Assembly (NCBI GenBank): GCA_005793785.1
Contig: SXPW01000115.1
Span: 1-39,018 of the forward strand
DNA from: Actinomycetota bacterium
GTDB taxonomy: Bacteria > Actinomycetota > Acidimicrobiia > Acidimicrobiales > Ilumatobacteraceae
DNA length: 39,018 nt
Direction: 5' to 3'
Made by a program: the position numbers and the translations under genes. Shown piece after piece: positions 27,496 through 36,284 of the stretch; positions within the stretch are counted from its first letter, which is position 1; each line of letters opens with the position of its first letter. The notes below the pieces were generated by a model. It saw only the letters and a list, made by a program, of their open reading frames with translations. It was not told where the DNA came from and ran no database searches.

Positions 27496-29475
27496 CTATC
27501 GCCCGGATCCCTCGCGCACGTCGGCGCGAAGGCGTTCGAGGAAATCTGCGAACGCGGTGTCGCGTTGGACTTCGCCTCCCCGCGGATTGACGCCCACGGT
27601 GTTGGCACGCACGTCGTCATCACCGACGACCAGCACGTAGGGAATTCTCTCCAGCTTCGCGGCACGAATGCGCTTGCCGAGTTGCTCGTCGGCGACCGCG
27701 GTATCGGCCCGGTAGCCCTCGTCCACGAGTTGCGTCACGAGCGACGCGACATGCGCTTCGTGGGCGCTGGTCACGGGAAGAATTCGAACCTGCACGGGCG
27801 CCAGCCACGTGGGGAACGAACCGCCGTAATGTTCGAGCAGCACACCAAAGAACCGCTCGACCGATCCCAACAGTGCGCGGTGCAACATGATCGGTCGGTG
27901 ACGCTGGTTGTCGGCACCGACGTACTCCAAGCCGAAACGCTCGGGCAACTGGAAGTCGGCTTGGATCGTGGAAAGTTGCCACTTGCGACCGATCGCATCC
28001 CGCACGTCGATGTCGATCTTCGGTCCATAAAACGCCGCATCACCATCACCGATGGTGTACTGCGCGCCGAGTTTCTCCAGCGCACTGCGAAGCGCCGTGG
28101 TGGCTCGCTCCCACATCTCGTCGGAGCCGATCGACTTTGCTGGGTTGCGGGTGGAGAGTTTGTAGGAGAAGTCATCGAACCCGAAGCGGCGCAGCACGGA
28201 GAGTACGAAGTCGAGCAGGGACCCGATCTCCGTCGCGAGTTGTTCCTGCGTGCAGAAGATGTGGCTGTCGTCCTGGGTGAAGCCACGGATTCGCAGGAGT
28301 CCGTGCAGGGTTCCGGCACGTTCGTACCGGTACACGGTCCCCAACTCGAAGAGTCGCAGCGGAAGCTCGCGGTAACTGCGTTGGCGATCGCGGTAGATGA
28401 GACAGTGCATCGGACAGTTCATCGGCTTCGGGTAGTACGTGCCGTTGTCCATCTCCATGGGCGGATACATGCCGTCCTTGTAGAAATCGAGATGGCCGGA
28501 CGTTTCGAACAATTGCGCATTGGCCAAGTGCGGCGTGTAGACGAAGTGGTATCCGCCGTTCTGGTGGCGTTCGCGCGAGTAGTCCTCCATCAGCTTCCGC
28601 ACGATGGCACCCTTGGGATGCCACACCGCGAGGCCTGCACCGAGTTCGGGTGGGAACGACAGGAGGTCCATCTCGACCGCGAGGCGTCGATGGTCGCGCT
28701 TCTCGGCCTCCTCCAATCGCACCAAATGCTCCTGCAGCGCGGCCTTCGATTCCCAGGCGGTGCCGTAGATGCGTTGCAGCGTGGGACCCTTCTCGTTGCT
28801 GCGCCAATGGGCTCCGGCCACCTTCATGAGCGCGAAGTGACCGAGACGGCCGGTCGTTGGTACGTGGGGCCCGCGACACAGGTCCACGAAGGTGTCGCTG
28901 TTGCGGTACACGCTGACCGAGTCGCCGCCGGAGACCTCTCCCGCGTCGTTGGCATCGGCATCACCCGATGTGACCCGTTGGATGATCTCGCACTTGTACG
29001 GTTGGTCGGCAAAGAGCGAGAGCGCGTCCTTGGGCGACATCTCGGACCGAACGAACGGTTGGTTCGCCTCGACGATTTCCGACATGCGTTTGCCGATGGC
29101 AACGAGATCTTCCTCGGTGAACGTGCGACCACCCGGCAGGTCGAAGTCGTAGTAGAAACCGTCCTCGATCGCCGGACCAACGGTGAATTTCGTCCCCGGT
29201 ATCAACTGGAGCACCGCCTGCGCCAGCACGTGGGCGGTCGAATGTCGGAGCACGTGGCGTCCCGCATCGGATTCCGCGGTCACGATCGAGACCTGATCCC
29301 CATCAGCCAGCGGCGAGGACAGGTCGACCTCCCGACCGTTCACCACGCAGGACACCGCGGCCTTGGCGAGACGCGAACCGATGGCGGCGGCGAGTTGCGC
29401 CGCGGTCGAGCCCGCGGGAATGTTCTTGGTTGAACCGTCTGGCAGCCGAACGTCGATCAGCGCTGCCTCGGACAT
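27496..29475 (-). CDS. thrS: threonyl-tRNA synthetase
   Basis: 659 aa; TGS domain, HSTAHVLAQAV, PMNCPMHCLIYRDRQRSYRELPLRLFELGTVYRYE. Confidence 0.97.
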   Translation of the reverse strand: MSEAALIDVRLPDGSTKNIPAGSTAAQLAAAIGSRLAKAAVSCVVNGREVDLSSPLADGDQVSIVTAESDAGRHVLRHSTAHVLAQAVLQLIPGTKFTVGPAIEDGFYYDFDLPGGRTFTEEDLVAIGKRMSEIVEANQPFVRSEMSPKDALSLFADQPYKCEIIQRVTSGDADANDAGEVSGGDSVSVYRNSDTFVDLCRGPHVPTTGRLGHFALMKVAGAHWRSNEKGPTLQRIYGTAWESKAALQEHLVRLEEAEKRDHRRLAVEMDLLSFPPELGAGLAVWHPKGAIVRKLMEDYSRERHQNGGYHFVYTPHLANAQLFETSGHLDFYKDGMYPPMEMDNGTYYPKPMNCPMHCLIYRDRQRSYRELPLRLFELGTVYRYERAGTLHGLLRIRGFTQDDSHIFCTQEQLATEIGSLLDFVLSVLRRFGFDDFSYKLSTRNPAKSIGSDEMWERATTALRSALEKLGAQYTIGDGDAAFYGPKIDIDVRDAIGRKWQLSTIQADFQLPERFGLEYVGADNQRHRPIMLHRALLGSVERFFGVLLEHYGGSFPTWLAPVQVRILPVTSAHEAHVASLVTQLVDEGYRADTAVADEQLGKRIRAAKLERIPYVLVVGDDDVRANTVGVNPRGGEVQRDTAFADFLERLRADVREGSGR

Positions 29476-29482
29476 GCTCTCC

Positions 29483-30271
29483 TTATTCTACGCGGGCCAA
29501 CTTTGCAGGATCGGTGGACGACGCCGAGCCGAATCGGGGAATCTCCGCGGTCGCCTCCACGATCGTCTCGGTGCGCTTCTTCGTGGCGTAGGTGTTTCGG
29601 TATTCCTGGCCGGTGAGTTCACGGATCTCGAACATCAACTCGTCGGTGACCTCGCGCAACAGCATCGGGTCCGCGGCATGAGCCGAGTAGTGACCCATGT
29701 CGATGGGTCGACCGACCGAAATCTTCACCGTTCCACCCAAGCGCGGCAGTGGAGCATCCGGTGGCTGGATGTCTCGGGTGCCGACGATTCCGACCGGAAA
29801 GATCGGGCAACCCACCTTGAGCGCGAGCCGTGCCGCACCCGTGTGGCCCTTGTACAGCATTCCGTCCCTGCTGCGCGTGCCTTCCGGGAAGATGCCGAAC
29901 AATTCGCCACGACGCAGGACACCTTCGGCTGCGTCGAGTGCGGCGTGCGATTTCTCTCCACCGCTGCGATCGACGGGAATCATCCCCACCTTCGGAAAGA
30001 ACCAGCGCGTCTTCCACGAATCCATGTACTCGCTCTTGCCGATGAACGAGATGTTTCGCGGGGACAACACCATGAGCAGTGCCGAATCGAGGAAACTGAT
30101 GTGGTTGGGGCACAGGATTGCCGCACCGGACTTCGGCAGACGATCGAAGCCGTCGAGTTCGAACCGCCATGCGAGTTTGGCCAGCGGTGCCGCGACGGTG
30201 CGCAACCGCGACTGGAACCGTGTCGCACCGTGGAACACCCACTCCGGGAATTGTCGGGTGTCGGTCACCAT
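29483..30271 (-). CDS. 1-acyl-sn-glycerol-3-phosphate acyltransferase (PlsC family)
   Basis: ILCPNHISFLDSALL (NHxxxxD), FGIFPEGTRSRDG. Confidence 0.92.
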   Translation of the reverse strand: MVTDTRQFPEWVFHGATRFQSRLRTVAAPLAKLAWRFELDGFDRLPKSGAAILCPNHISFLDSALLMVLSPRNISFIGKSEYMDSWKTRWFFPKVGMIPVDRSGGEKSHAALDAAEGVLRRGELFGIFPEGTRSRDGMLYKGHTGAARLALKVGCPIFPVGIVGTRDIQPPDAPLPRLGGTVKISVGRPIDMGHYSAHAADPMLLREVTDELMFEIRELTGQEYRNTYATKKRTETIVEATAEIPRFGSASSTDPAKLARVE

Positions 30272-31416
30272 TCGACTCCCAGCAGTGCCGCAGCCGAACG
30301 AACCTCGGCTCCCTGCGCGACTGCCGCATCGATGGCCTGGACGGCACCCGGAGTGTCGAGATCATCATCGAGATGACGACGAACGCTTTCGAGCACCGCG
30401 TCACCTCCCCTCTCGTCGTTGCCTTGTCTCGGACCCCTTGAGTCAACTGTGGTTGCCATCCAATTGCCAAGCCGTGCCGTTGCCCGGTCGATGAGACCTT
30501 TGTCCCATTCCCACTCGTGGCGGTAATGGTTCATGAGCAAGCCGAGGCGAATCGCGCGTGGGTCGTAGCGCTTGCGGAGGTCGTCGATGAAGACGAGGTT
30601 CCCCCGACTCTTGGACATCTTGTGGCCGTCCATCCACACCATCGCCACGTGCATCCAGTGCTTGACGAAGGCGACCCCCGTTGCGGCCTCAGATTGGGCG
30701 CGCTCGCATTCGTGGTGCGGGTAGATGAGATCCGTTCCGCCGCCATGGAGATCGATCGTGGTGCCGAGTTCCCGCAGGGCCAGTGCGCTGCATTCGATGT
30801 GCCAGCCAGGTCGTCCCGGCCCCCAGATGGTGTCCCACGCCGGCTCGTCGTGGGCCGAAGGTTGCCACAGGACGAAGTCGAGCGGGTGTCGCTTGTTCGG
30901 GTCGTCCACGTTGCCGCCGCGCTCCCGGGCGAGGTCCAACATGCGGGCATCGTCATAGCCCGACACCGATCCGAATTCAGGTGAGCGACTGACGTCGAAG
31001 TACACCGAACCACCCGCCTCGTAGGCGAATCCCCGCTCGAGCACCTTGCCGATGAAGCCACGAATCTCCGGGATTGCCGACGATGCCCGCGGTGTTGCAT
31101 GCATGGGAATGAAGTTGAGTGCCCGAAGGTCGTCCTCGAGTCGTTGCTCCTCGCGCGCCGCGAGATCGAGGTAGTGGACGTTCAGTTCGCGGGCCTTGGC
31201 AAACAGCGGGTCGTCCACGTCGGTGACGTTGCGAACGCATTGCACGGACCTCCCGGTGTCGAGCAGTCGGCGAATGAGCACGTCGTAGACGATGAACGTG
31301 AAGGCGTGACCGAGGTGCGTCGCGTCGTACGGCGTGACCCCGCACACGTACATCTTCACCTCGTTACCGGGCGAGAAGTCGACGATGTCGCGTCGGGCGG
31401 TATCGAAGAGTCGCAC
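30265..31416 (-). CDS. mshC: cysteine:1-D-myo-inosityl 2-amino-2-deoxy-alpha-D-glucopyranoside ligase
   Basis: Short CysRS paralog with [31 protein letters not shown] and [12 protein letters not shown]; no full anticodon-binding region (383 aa). Confidence 0.85.
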   Translation of the reverse strand: MRLFDTARRDIVDFSPGNEVKMYVCGVTPYDATHLGHAFTFIVYDVLIRRLLDTGRSVQCVRNVTDVDDPLFAKARELNVHYLDLAAREEQRLEDDLRALNFIPMHATPRASSAIPEIRGFIGKVLERGFAYEAGGSVYFDVSRSPEFGSVSGYDDARMLDLARERGGNVDDPNKRHPLDFVLWQPSAHDEPAWDTIWGPGRPGWHIECSALALRELGTTIDLHGGGTDLIYPHHECERAQSEAATGVAFVKHWMHVAMVWMDGHKMSKSRGNLVFIDDLRKRYDPRAIRLGLLMNHYRHEWEWDKGLIDRATARLGNWMATTVDSRGPRQGNDERGGDAVLESVRRHLDDDLDTPGAVQAIDAAVAQGAEVRSAAALLGVEW

Positions 31417-31424
31417 GCCGGCGG

Positions 31425-32093
31425 CTAATCGATCCCCGTGAATCGCGGCGCAACTCGCGTCTTGTAGCGAACGTTGAGTTGCAACAGCACCGCGGTGAGT
31501 GCCTCGATGGCGAGCGCGTTCGAGAGCAAGCCGGCGTTGAGCGGGCGACAGCCCGATATCCGCGCAACGATGTCGCTCACGGTCTTGGTGGCCGCCGGGT
31601 CGTCGGAGCAGATCAGCACGTCACTATCGACGTCGTGGTCCAGTGCCCCGAGTTCCGTGGCTGGCAGGTGCTGGAATGCCGCGACGACGTTGGATCCCGG
31701 GATGGCGGCTTGCACGTGGGCGGCGATACTGCCGCGCGGCGGAATGAGCGGCTGGAATTCCTTGCCCACTCGAACGAGTGCATTGGCCATCGTGATCACG
31801 ATCTTGCCGCGCAGCGATTCCGACAGTTCCGTCACCGTGGTTGCCGCCGAGTCCCACGGCGTTGCCAGCACGATGATGTCGCACCGCGCAGCCTCCGCGT
31901 TGTCGGCGCCCTTCAACGGCAATTGCTTGGTCGGCCACTTGCGAAGGAGTTCGGCGACGACCTCGCGTCCACGTTCGGCGGTTCGCGATCCGATGACGCC
32001 TGGATACCCGACCGATGCAAGGCGGACGGCGAGTGCACTCCCCGCTGGTCCGGTGCCCCCGAGGTATCCGATGCTCGGAAGTGGCGCAGTCAC
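31425..32093 (-). CDS. NADPH-dependent F420 reductase
   Basis: IGYLGGTGPAGSALAVRLASVGYPGVIGSRTAERG; AFQHLPATELG. Start GTG at 32093 (or 32099). Confidence 0.9.
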   Translation of the reverse strand: MTAPLPSIGYLGGTGPAGSALAVRLASVGYPGVIGSRTAERGREVVAELLRKWPTKQLPLKGADNAEAARCDIIVLATPWDSAATTVTELSESLRGKIVITMANALVRVGKEFQPLIPPRGSIAAHVQAAIPGSNVVAAFQHLPATELGALDHDVDSDVLICSDDPAATKTVSDIVARISGCRPLNAGLLSNALAIEALTAVLLQLNVRYKTRVAPRFTGID

Positions 32094-32099
32094 GTCCAC

Positions 32100-32106
32100 T
32101 ACCGTA
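32100..32106. promoter_or_regulatory. candidate bidirectional -10 element TACCGTA between fabI and the F420 reductase gene
   Basis: Plus TACCGT, 6 nt, GTG (32112); minus TACGGT, 7 nt, GTG (32093). The two hexamers share the same 7 bp. Confidence 0.5.
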
Positions 32107-32111
32107 GCGAC

Positions 32112-32879
32112 GTGGCGATTCTTGCGGGTAAGCGACTCGTCATCACCGGTGTGCTCACGGATGCGTCGCTGGCGTTCGGAGTGGCAAAGTTGGCCCAAGA
32201 AGAGGGCGCCACCGTGCTGTTGACGGGTGCCGGTCGCGGTCTCTCCATCACCGAGCGCACCGCCAAGAAACTCCCGAGCGTTCCGCACGTCGCGGAGTTC
32301 GACGTGACGAATCCGGAGCACGTCGAGGGCGTTCGTGGCGTCGTCGCAGAACGACTCGGCGGCGTGGACGGGGTGTTGCACTCCATCGGTTTTGCTCCTG
32401 CTGCGTGTTTGGGTGACGATCTCATGGCGGCCACGTGGGACGACGTATCCGTCGCCTTGCAGGTTTCTGCATTCTCCCTGAAAACTCTCGCGGATGCCTT
32501 CGTGCCCCTCATGGGTAACGGCGGGAGCATCGTCGGACTCGACTTCGACAACACCGTCGCCTGGCCGGCCTACAACTGGATGGGGGTGGCCAAGTCGGCC
32601 CTCGAGTCGACCAGCAGGTACCTCGCCAAGGAACTCGGTCCGAGGAACATTCGATGCAATCTCGTGGCGGCCGGCCCCATTCGCACGATGGCCGCCAAGT
32701 CGATTCCGTCGTTCGCCCAATTCGAGGACATCTGGAGCGCTCGCGCGCCGCTCGGCTGGGACATCCACGATTCCACCGCGGTTGCGCGCGCCTGTTGCGC
32801 GCTGCTCTCCGACTGGTTCCCCGCTACCACGGGCGAGATCGTGCACGTCGACGGTGGATACCACGCCGTTGGCGCCTGA
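32112..32879 (+). CDS. fabI: enoyl-ACP reductase (FabI/InhA-type)
   Basis: [65 protein letters not shown]. Start GTG 32112. Confidence 0.93.
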   Translation: MAILAGKRLVITGVLTDASLAFGVAKLAQEEGATVLLTGAGRGLSITERTAKKLPSVPHVAEFDVTNPEHVEGVRGVVAERLGGVDGVLHSIGFAPAACLGDDLMAATWDDVSVALQVSAFSLKTLADAFVPLMGNGGSIVGLDFDNTVAWPAYNWMGVAKSALESTSRYLAKELGPRNIRCNLVAAGPIRTMAAKSIPSFAQFEDIWSARAPLGWDIHDSTAVARACCALLSDWFPATTGEIVHVDGGYHAVGA

Positions 32880-32883
32880 CTCC

Positions 32884-34896
32884 GTGTCATCGGATCACAT
32901 CAATCGTCTCGCCAACGAGTCGTCGCCCTACCTACGACAGCACCGTGACAACCCCGTTGCGTGGTGGCCATGGTGCGACGACGCCTTCGCCGAGGCACGA
33001 CGGCGGGACGTACCGGTGTTGTTGTCGGTGGGATATTCCGCGTGTCACTGGTGCCACGTGATGGCGCACGAATCGTTCGAGGACACGGAAGTTGCCGAGG
33101 TGATGAATCGCTTGTTCGTCAACGTGAAGGTCGACCGCGAGGAACGCCCCGACGTGGACGGCGTCTACATGGACGCAGTCCAAGCGATGACGGGTCGCGG
33201 TGGCTGGCCGATGACCGTCTTCCTCACCCCCGACGCTCGCCCATTCTTCGGCGGCACCTATTACCCCAAGCCCACATTCCTCCAATTGATGGCGGCGGTC
33301 GATGACGCATGGCGCAATCGCAGGGAGGACATCGACAACAACGTGGCCGCACTCGTCGACAACATCGGTCGAACCTCGCGAATCGCCACCAATCCGAGTC
33401 CGGCATCCATCGACGTGTTCGTACAGGCGGTAACTCAACTCGATGAGACGTTCGACGAAGCCTGGGGTGGATTCGGAGGTGCACCGAAGTTCCCCTCCAC
33501 CATGTCCCTCGAGGTGCTCCTGCGGTCGTACCTCAACGACGAATCGCCGCGCGTCCGACACATCATCACCACATCATTGGACGCGATGGCCTCCGGCGGA
33601 ATGTACGACCATATCGGTGGCGGATTCGCCCGCTACAGCGTCGATGAACGATGGCTCGTTCCCCACTTCGAGAAGATGCTCTACGACCAGGCGCTGCTGA
33701 TTCGCCCGTACCTGCACGCGTCGCTCGTGCTGCACGAGCCGCACTGGCGCCAAGTCGTGGAGGAAACGGTCGCCTATGTGCTCCGCGACCTTCGGTCGCC
33801 CCAGGGTGCGTTCTACAGCGCACAGGACGCGGATTCACTCGACGAGTCCGGACACCCACACGAGGGTCACTTCTACGTCTTCACCCCCGACCAGGTGCGA
33901 CGAATCGTGCCCGAGCATCTCGTCGATCTCGCACTCTCCTGGTACGACATCACCGATGCCGGCAACTTCGAGGGCAAGTCGATTCCGAACCGCATCGCGC
34001 AACGAGGTCGACTCGAGCGCACGAAGGACGTCGACGAGATACGACGACTCCTCCTCGCCGCACGCGAGACACGACACCGACCATTGCTCGATGACAAGGT
34101 CATCACGGAGTGGAGCGCGCTCATGGTGTCGTCGCTCGCCGAGGCGGCGGGTGCGTACTCCAACGACGAATGGGCTGCCGCGGCACAGCAGGCGGGCAAC
34201 TTTCTCGCGACCACGATGCGTCGTTCCGATGGTCGCTGGCATCGCACGTGGCACCGCGAGGCCACACCCAAGCACCTCGCCATGGCCGCCGACCTTGCGA
34301 ACCTCGTCGACGCCTTCACCAGGTTGTACGAATTGTCCGGTGTGGCCCGCTGGATCACGCTCGCCCGCGAGGCCGCCGACCAACTGATCGCCCACCACTG
34401 GGACTCCGGCGAGGGGGGTCTCTTCACCACGCCCGACGACGGCGAACGACTGATCGTGAGGCAAAAGGACCTCATCGACAACGCCACACCCTCTGCGAAC
34501 TCGGTGGCCGCTCTCGCATTTCAACGGCTCGCGGCATTGACCGGAGCCGAGACGTACCAGGTGCATGCCGACGCCATCCTGAAACTCCTCGCGCGAATCG
34601 TGACCAGTGCACCGACCGCGTTCCCCCACCTCCTGTGCGCACTCCACCTACGACACGTCGGACCCACCGAGGTGGCGATCACCGGAAAGCGCGGTGAATT
34701 GGTGCAGCTCGTCCACTCGCGATGGCTACCCACGGTCGTTCTCGCATGGGGTGAGGAATTCGAGTCCCCGTTGTTCGCCAATCGGCGCGACGGGGTGGCC
34801 TACGTTTGTCGACAGTACGCCTGCCAATCCCCCGCCACCAGTCGAGACGAATTGGTCGCGGCGTTGCGCAGTGCGCTCTCGGCTACCAGCGGCTGA
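32884..34896 (+). CDS. thioredoxin-fold DUF255 protein (YyaL/SSP411-like)
   Basis: [24 protein letters not shown]...[36 protein letters not shown]. Confidence 0.93.
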   Translation: MSSDHINRLANESSPYLRQHRDNPVAWWPWCDDAFAEARRRDVPVLLSVGYSACHWCHVMAHESFEDTEVAEVMNRLFVNVKVDREERPDVDGVYMDAVQAMTGRGGWPMTVFLTPDARPFFGGTYYPKPTFLQLMAAVDDAWRNRREDIDNNVAALVDNIGRTSRIATNPSPASIDVFVQAVTQLDETFDEAWGGFGGAPKFPSTMSLEVLLRSYLNDESPRVRHIITTSLDAMASGGMYDHIGGGFARYSVDERWLVPHFEKMLYDQALLIRPYLHASLVLHEPHWRQVVEETVAYVLRDLRSPQGAFYSAQDADSLDESGHPHEGHFYVFTPDQVRRIVPEHLVDLALSWYDITDAGNFEGKSIPNRIAQRGRLERTKDVDEIRRLLLAARETRHRPLLDDKVITEWSALMVSSLAEAAGAYSNDEWAAAAQQAGNFLATTMRRSDGRWHRTWHREATPKHLAMAADLANLVDAFTRLYELSGVARWITLAREAADQLIAHHWDSGEGGLFTTPDDGERLIVRQKDLIDNATPSANSVAALAFQRLAALTGAETYQVHADAILKLLARIVTSAPTAFPHLLCALHLRHVGPTEVAITGKRGELVQLVHSRWLPTVVLAWGEEFESPLFANRRDGVAYVCRQYACQSPATSRDELVAALRSALSATSG

Positions 34897-35521
34897 AGTG
34901 CAGGATCTCTGCGACGCTCGCCCGCGGTCGTGACGCACTGAGACCCGCTCCGAACGCCACCGAGTCGCGTTCGTCGTCCGTGGGAACACGTTCGTGGCCC
35001 AGTGCAATCGCGCCGATGAGCTGCAGGTGACTCGGTACACCCAGGGCCGTTCTCAATTCACTCTCGCCACGGAAGACTCCGAAGAACAACGCACCGAGTC
35101 CGGCGTCGTGGGCGGCGAGGAGCAGCGTCATGGTGGCGAACGATGCATCGACGGTCCAGTACGGGGTTGGCCATGCATCGAGCGACGATCCGAGTTCGCC
35201 CTTGGACTTGTCCGACTCCGAATATCGCTCCAGGTAGGCCTGCGGGTCGGCGAACGAGAGCAGGATGACCGGCGCATCGAGCAGGTGCTTCCAACGGAAG
35301 GTTTCCCTCGTTTCGGGGCGCATCGTTGCCGACCAGAAGGTGTCGGTGACAGCACCCTCGAGCACGACGACATGCCACCCTTGGGTCTTGCCCGCGGACG
35401 GCGATCGCGATGCCAGGTCGACGAGGCGCTCGAGCAGGTCGCGCTCGATCGGATCGGTGCGGAATGCGCGCACCATTCGACGGCTCGCCACGAGCCTCTC
35501 GAACTCCGTCGGGTCGCTCAC
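34883..35521 (-). CDS. nitroreductase family protein
   Basis: [68 protein letters not shown]. Confidence 0.87.
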   Translation of the reverse strand: MSDPTEFERLVASRRMVRAFRTDPIERDLLERLVDLASRSPSAGKTQGWHVVVLEGAVTDTFWSATMRPETRETFRWKHLLDAPVILLSFADPQAYLERYSESDKSKGELGSSLDAWPTPYWTVDASFATMTLLLAAHDAGLGALFFGVFRGESELRTALGVPSHLQLIGAIALGHERVPTDDERDSVAFGAGLSASRPRASVAEILHFSRW

Positions 35522-35532
35522 GGCGACGGGAA

Positions 35533-36186
35533 CTAGCGCTTCTTGCCGAGTTTGGCGAGCGACTCCGCCATCGTCCAGCCGTGCACGATGAGGACGCCAC
35601 CCTTGGCGACGTTGACTCCCTTGAAGAAAGCGACGATGTCCGGGGCGATTTTCGGCTTCTTGACGGGCTCGTAGTCGATGAAACCCGATTGGGCATTGGA
35701 CTTGGCGATGAACGACGCCGGGTCGTACTGCGGCTCGATTGCATAACGTCGGGCCAGTCGTCGACCCCACGCTCGCTCCTCGCCGACGGCGTTGTATTTG
35801 GGTCGTGGAATGATGCTCGTCACCGCGGAAAACGCTTCGAGCCCCGCCGGGGTCACGAACCGCGCGCCGACGACGACGTCCTCGTCGGGGAACGCCATGA
35901 GTGCGCGATGGTAGGCCTCGGTCATGAGTCCCTTCATCGCGGCATCACGTTTTGCCGTGCGCTTGACGCTGAGGAGGCCCATCACCACGCAGGGAGTACC
36001 ACCCAGTCGCTCCAGCGTGAGGAACATGAAGCCCGCGAGCGTCTTGCCGTCGTAGGCGGTCGTCGCCAGCACCCAGGAATCCTTCGCCTTGGAGACCGCA
36101 CCGATGCCGAATGCGCCTCCCATTGCGGCGAACTCGTCGAGATCGGCGTCGGTCAATGCGCTCGCATCGCGAGTAGCGATTTTCAC
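35533..36186 (-). CDS. conserved hypothetical protein (possible GNAT-like N-terminal region)
   Basis: 217 aa ORF, GTG start 36186; no motif I recognise confidently. Confidence 0.7.
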   Translation of the reverse strand: MKIATRDASALTDADLDEFAAMGGAFGIGAVSKAKDSWVLATTAYDGKTLAGFMFLTLERLGGTPCVVMGLLSVKRTAKRDAAMKGLMTEAYHRALMAFPDEDVVVGARFVTPAGLEAFSAVTSIIPRPKYNAVGEERAWGRRLARRYAIEPQYDPASFIAKSNAQSGFIDYEPVKKPKIAPDIVAFFKGVNVAKGGVLIVHGWTMAESLAKLGKKR

Positions 36187-36284
36187 GCCTCTAGTCTGCC
36201 AGCGAAAAGTCGAATTCTGACGCGACGCAACATTCGCGCGGAAGGGCAACGACGTGGAGGCTGCGTCACCCAACGACGACGTCG

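Noticed and set aside
27565-29433. 622 aa plus-strand ORF antisense to thrS, and other long antisense ORFs (e.g. 278-1108, 4998-6113, 7122-8417, 10913-12244)
   Set aside because: High-GC codon bias opens antisense frames. Translations are low-complexity H/R/V-rich with no motifs, and the opposite strand holds convincing conserved proteins.
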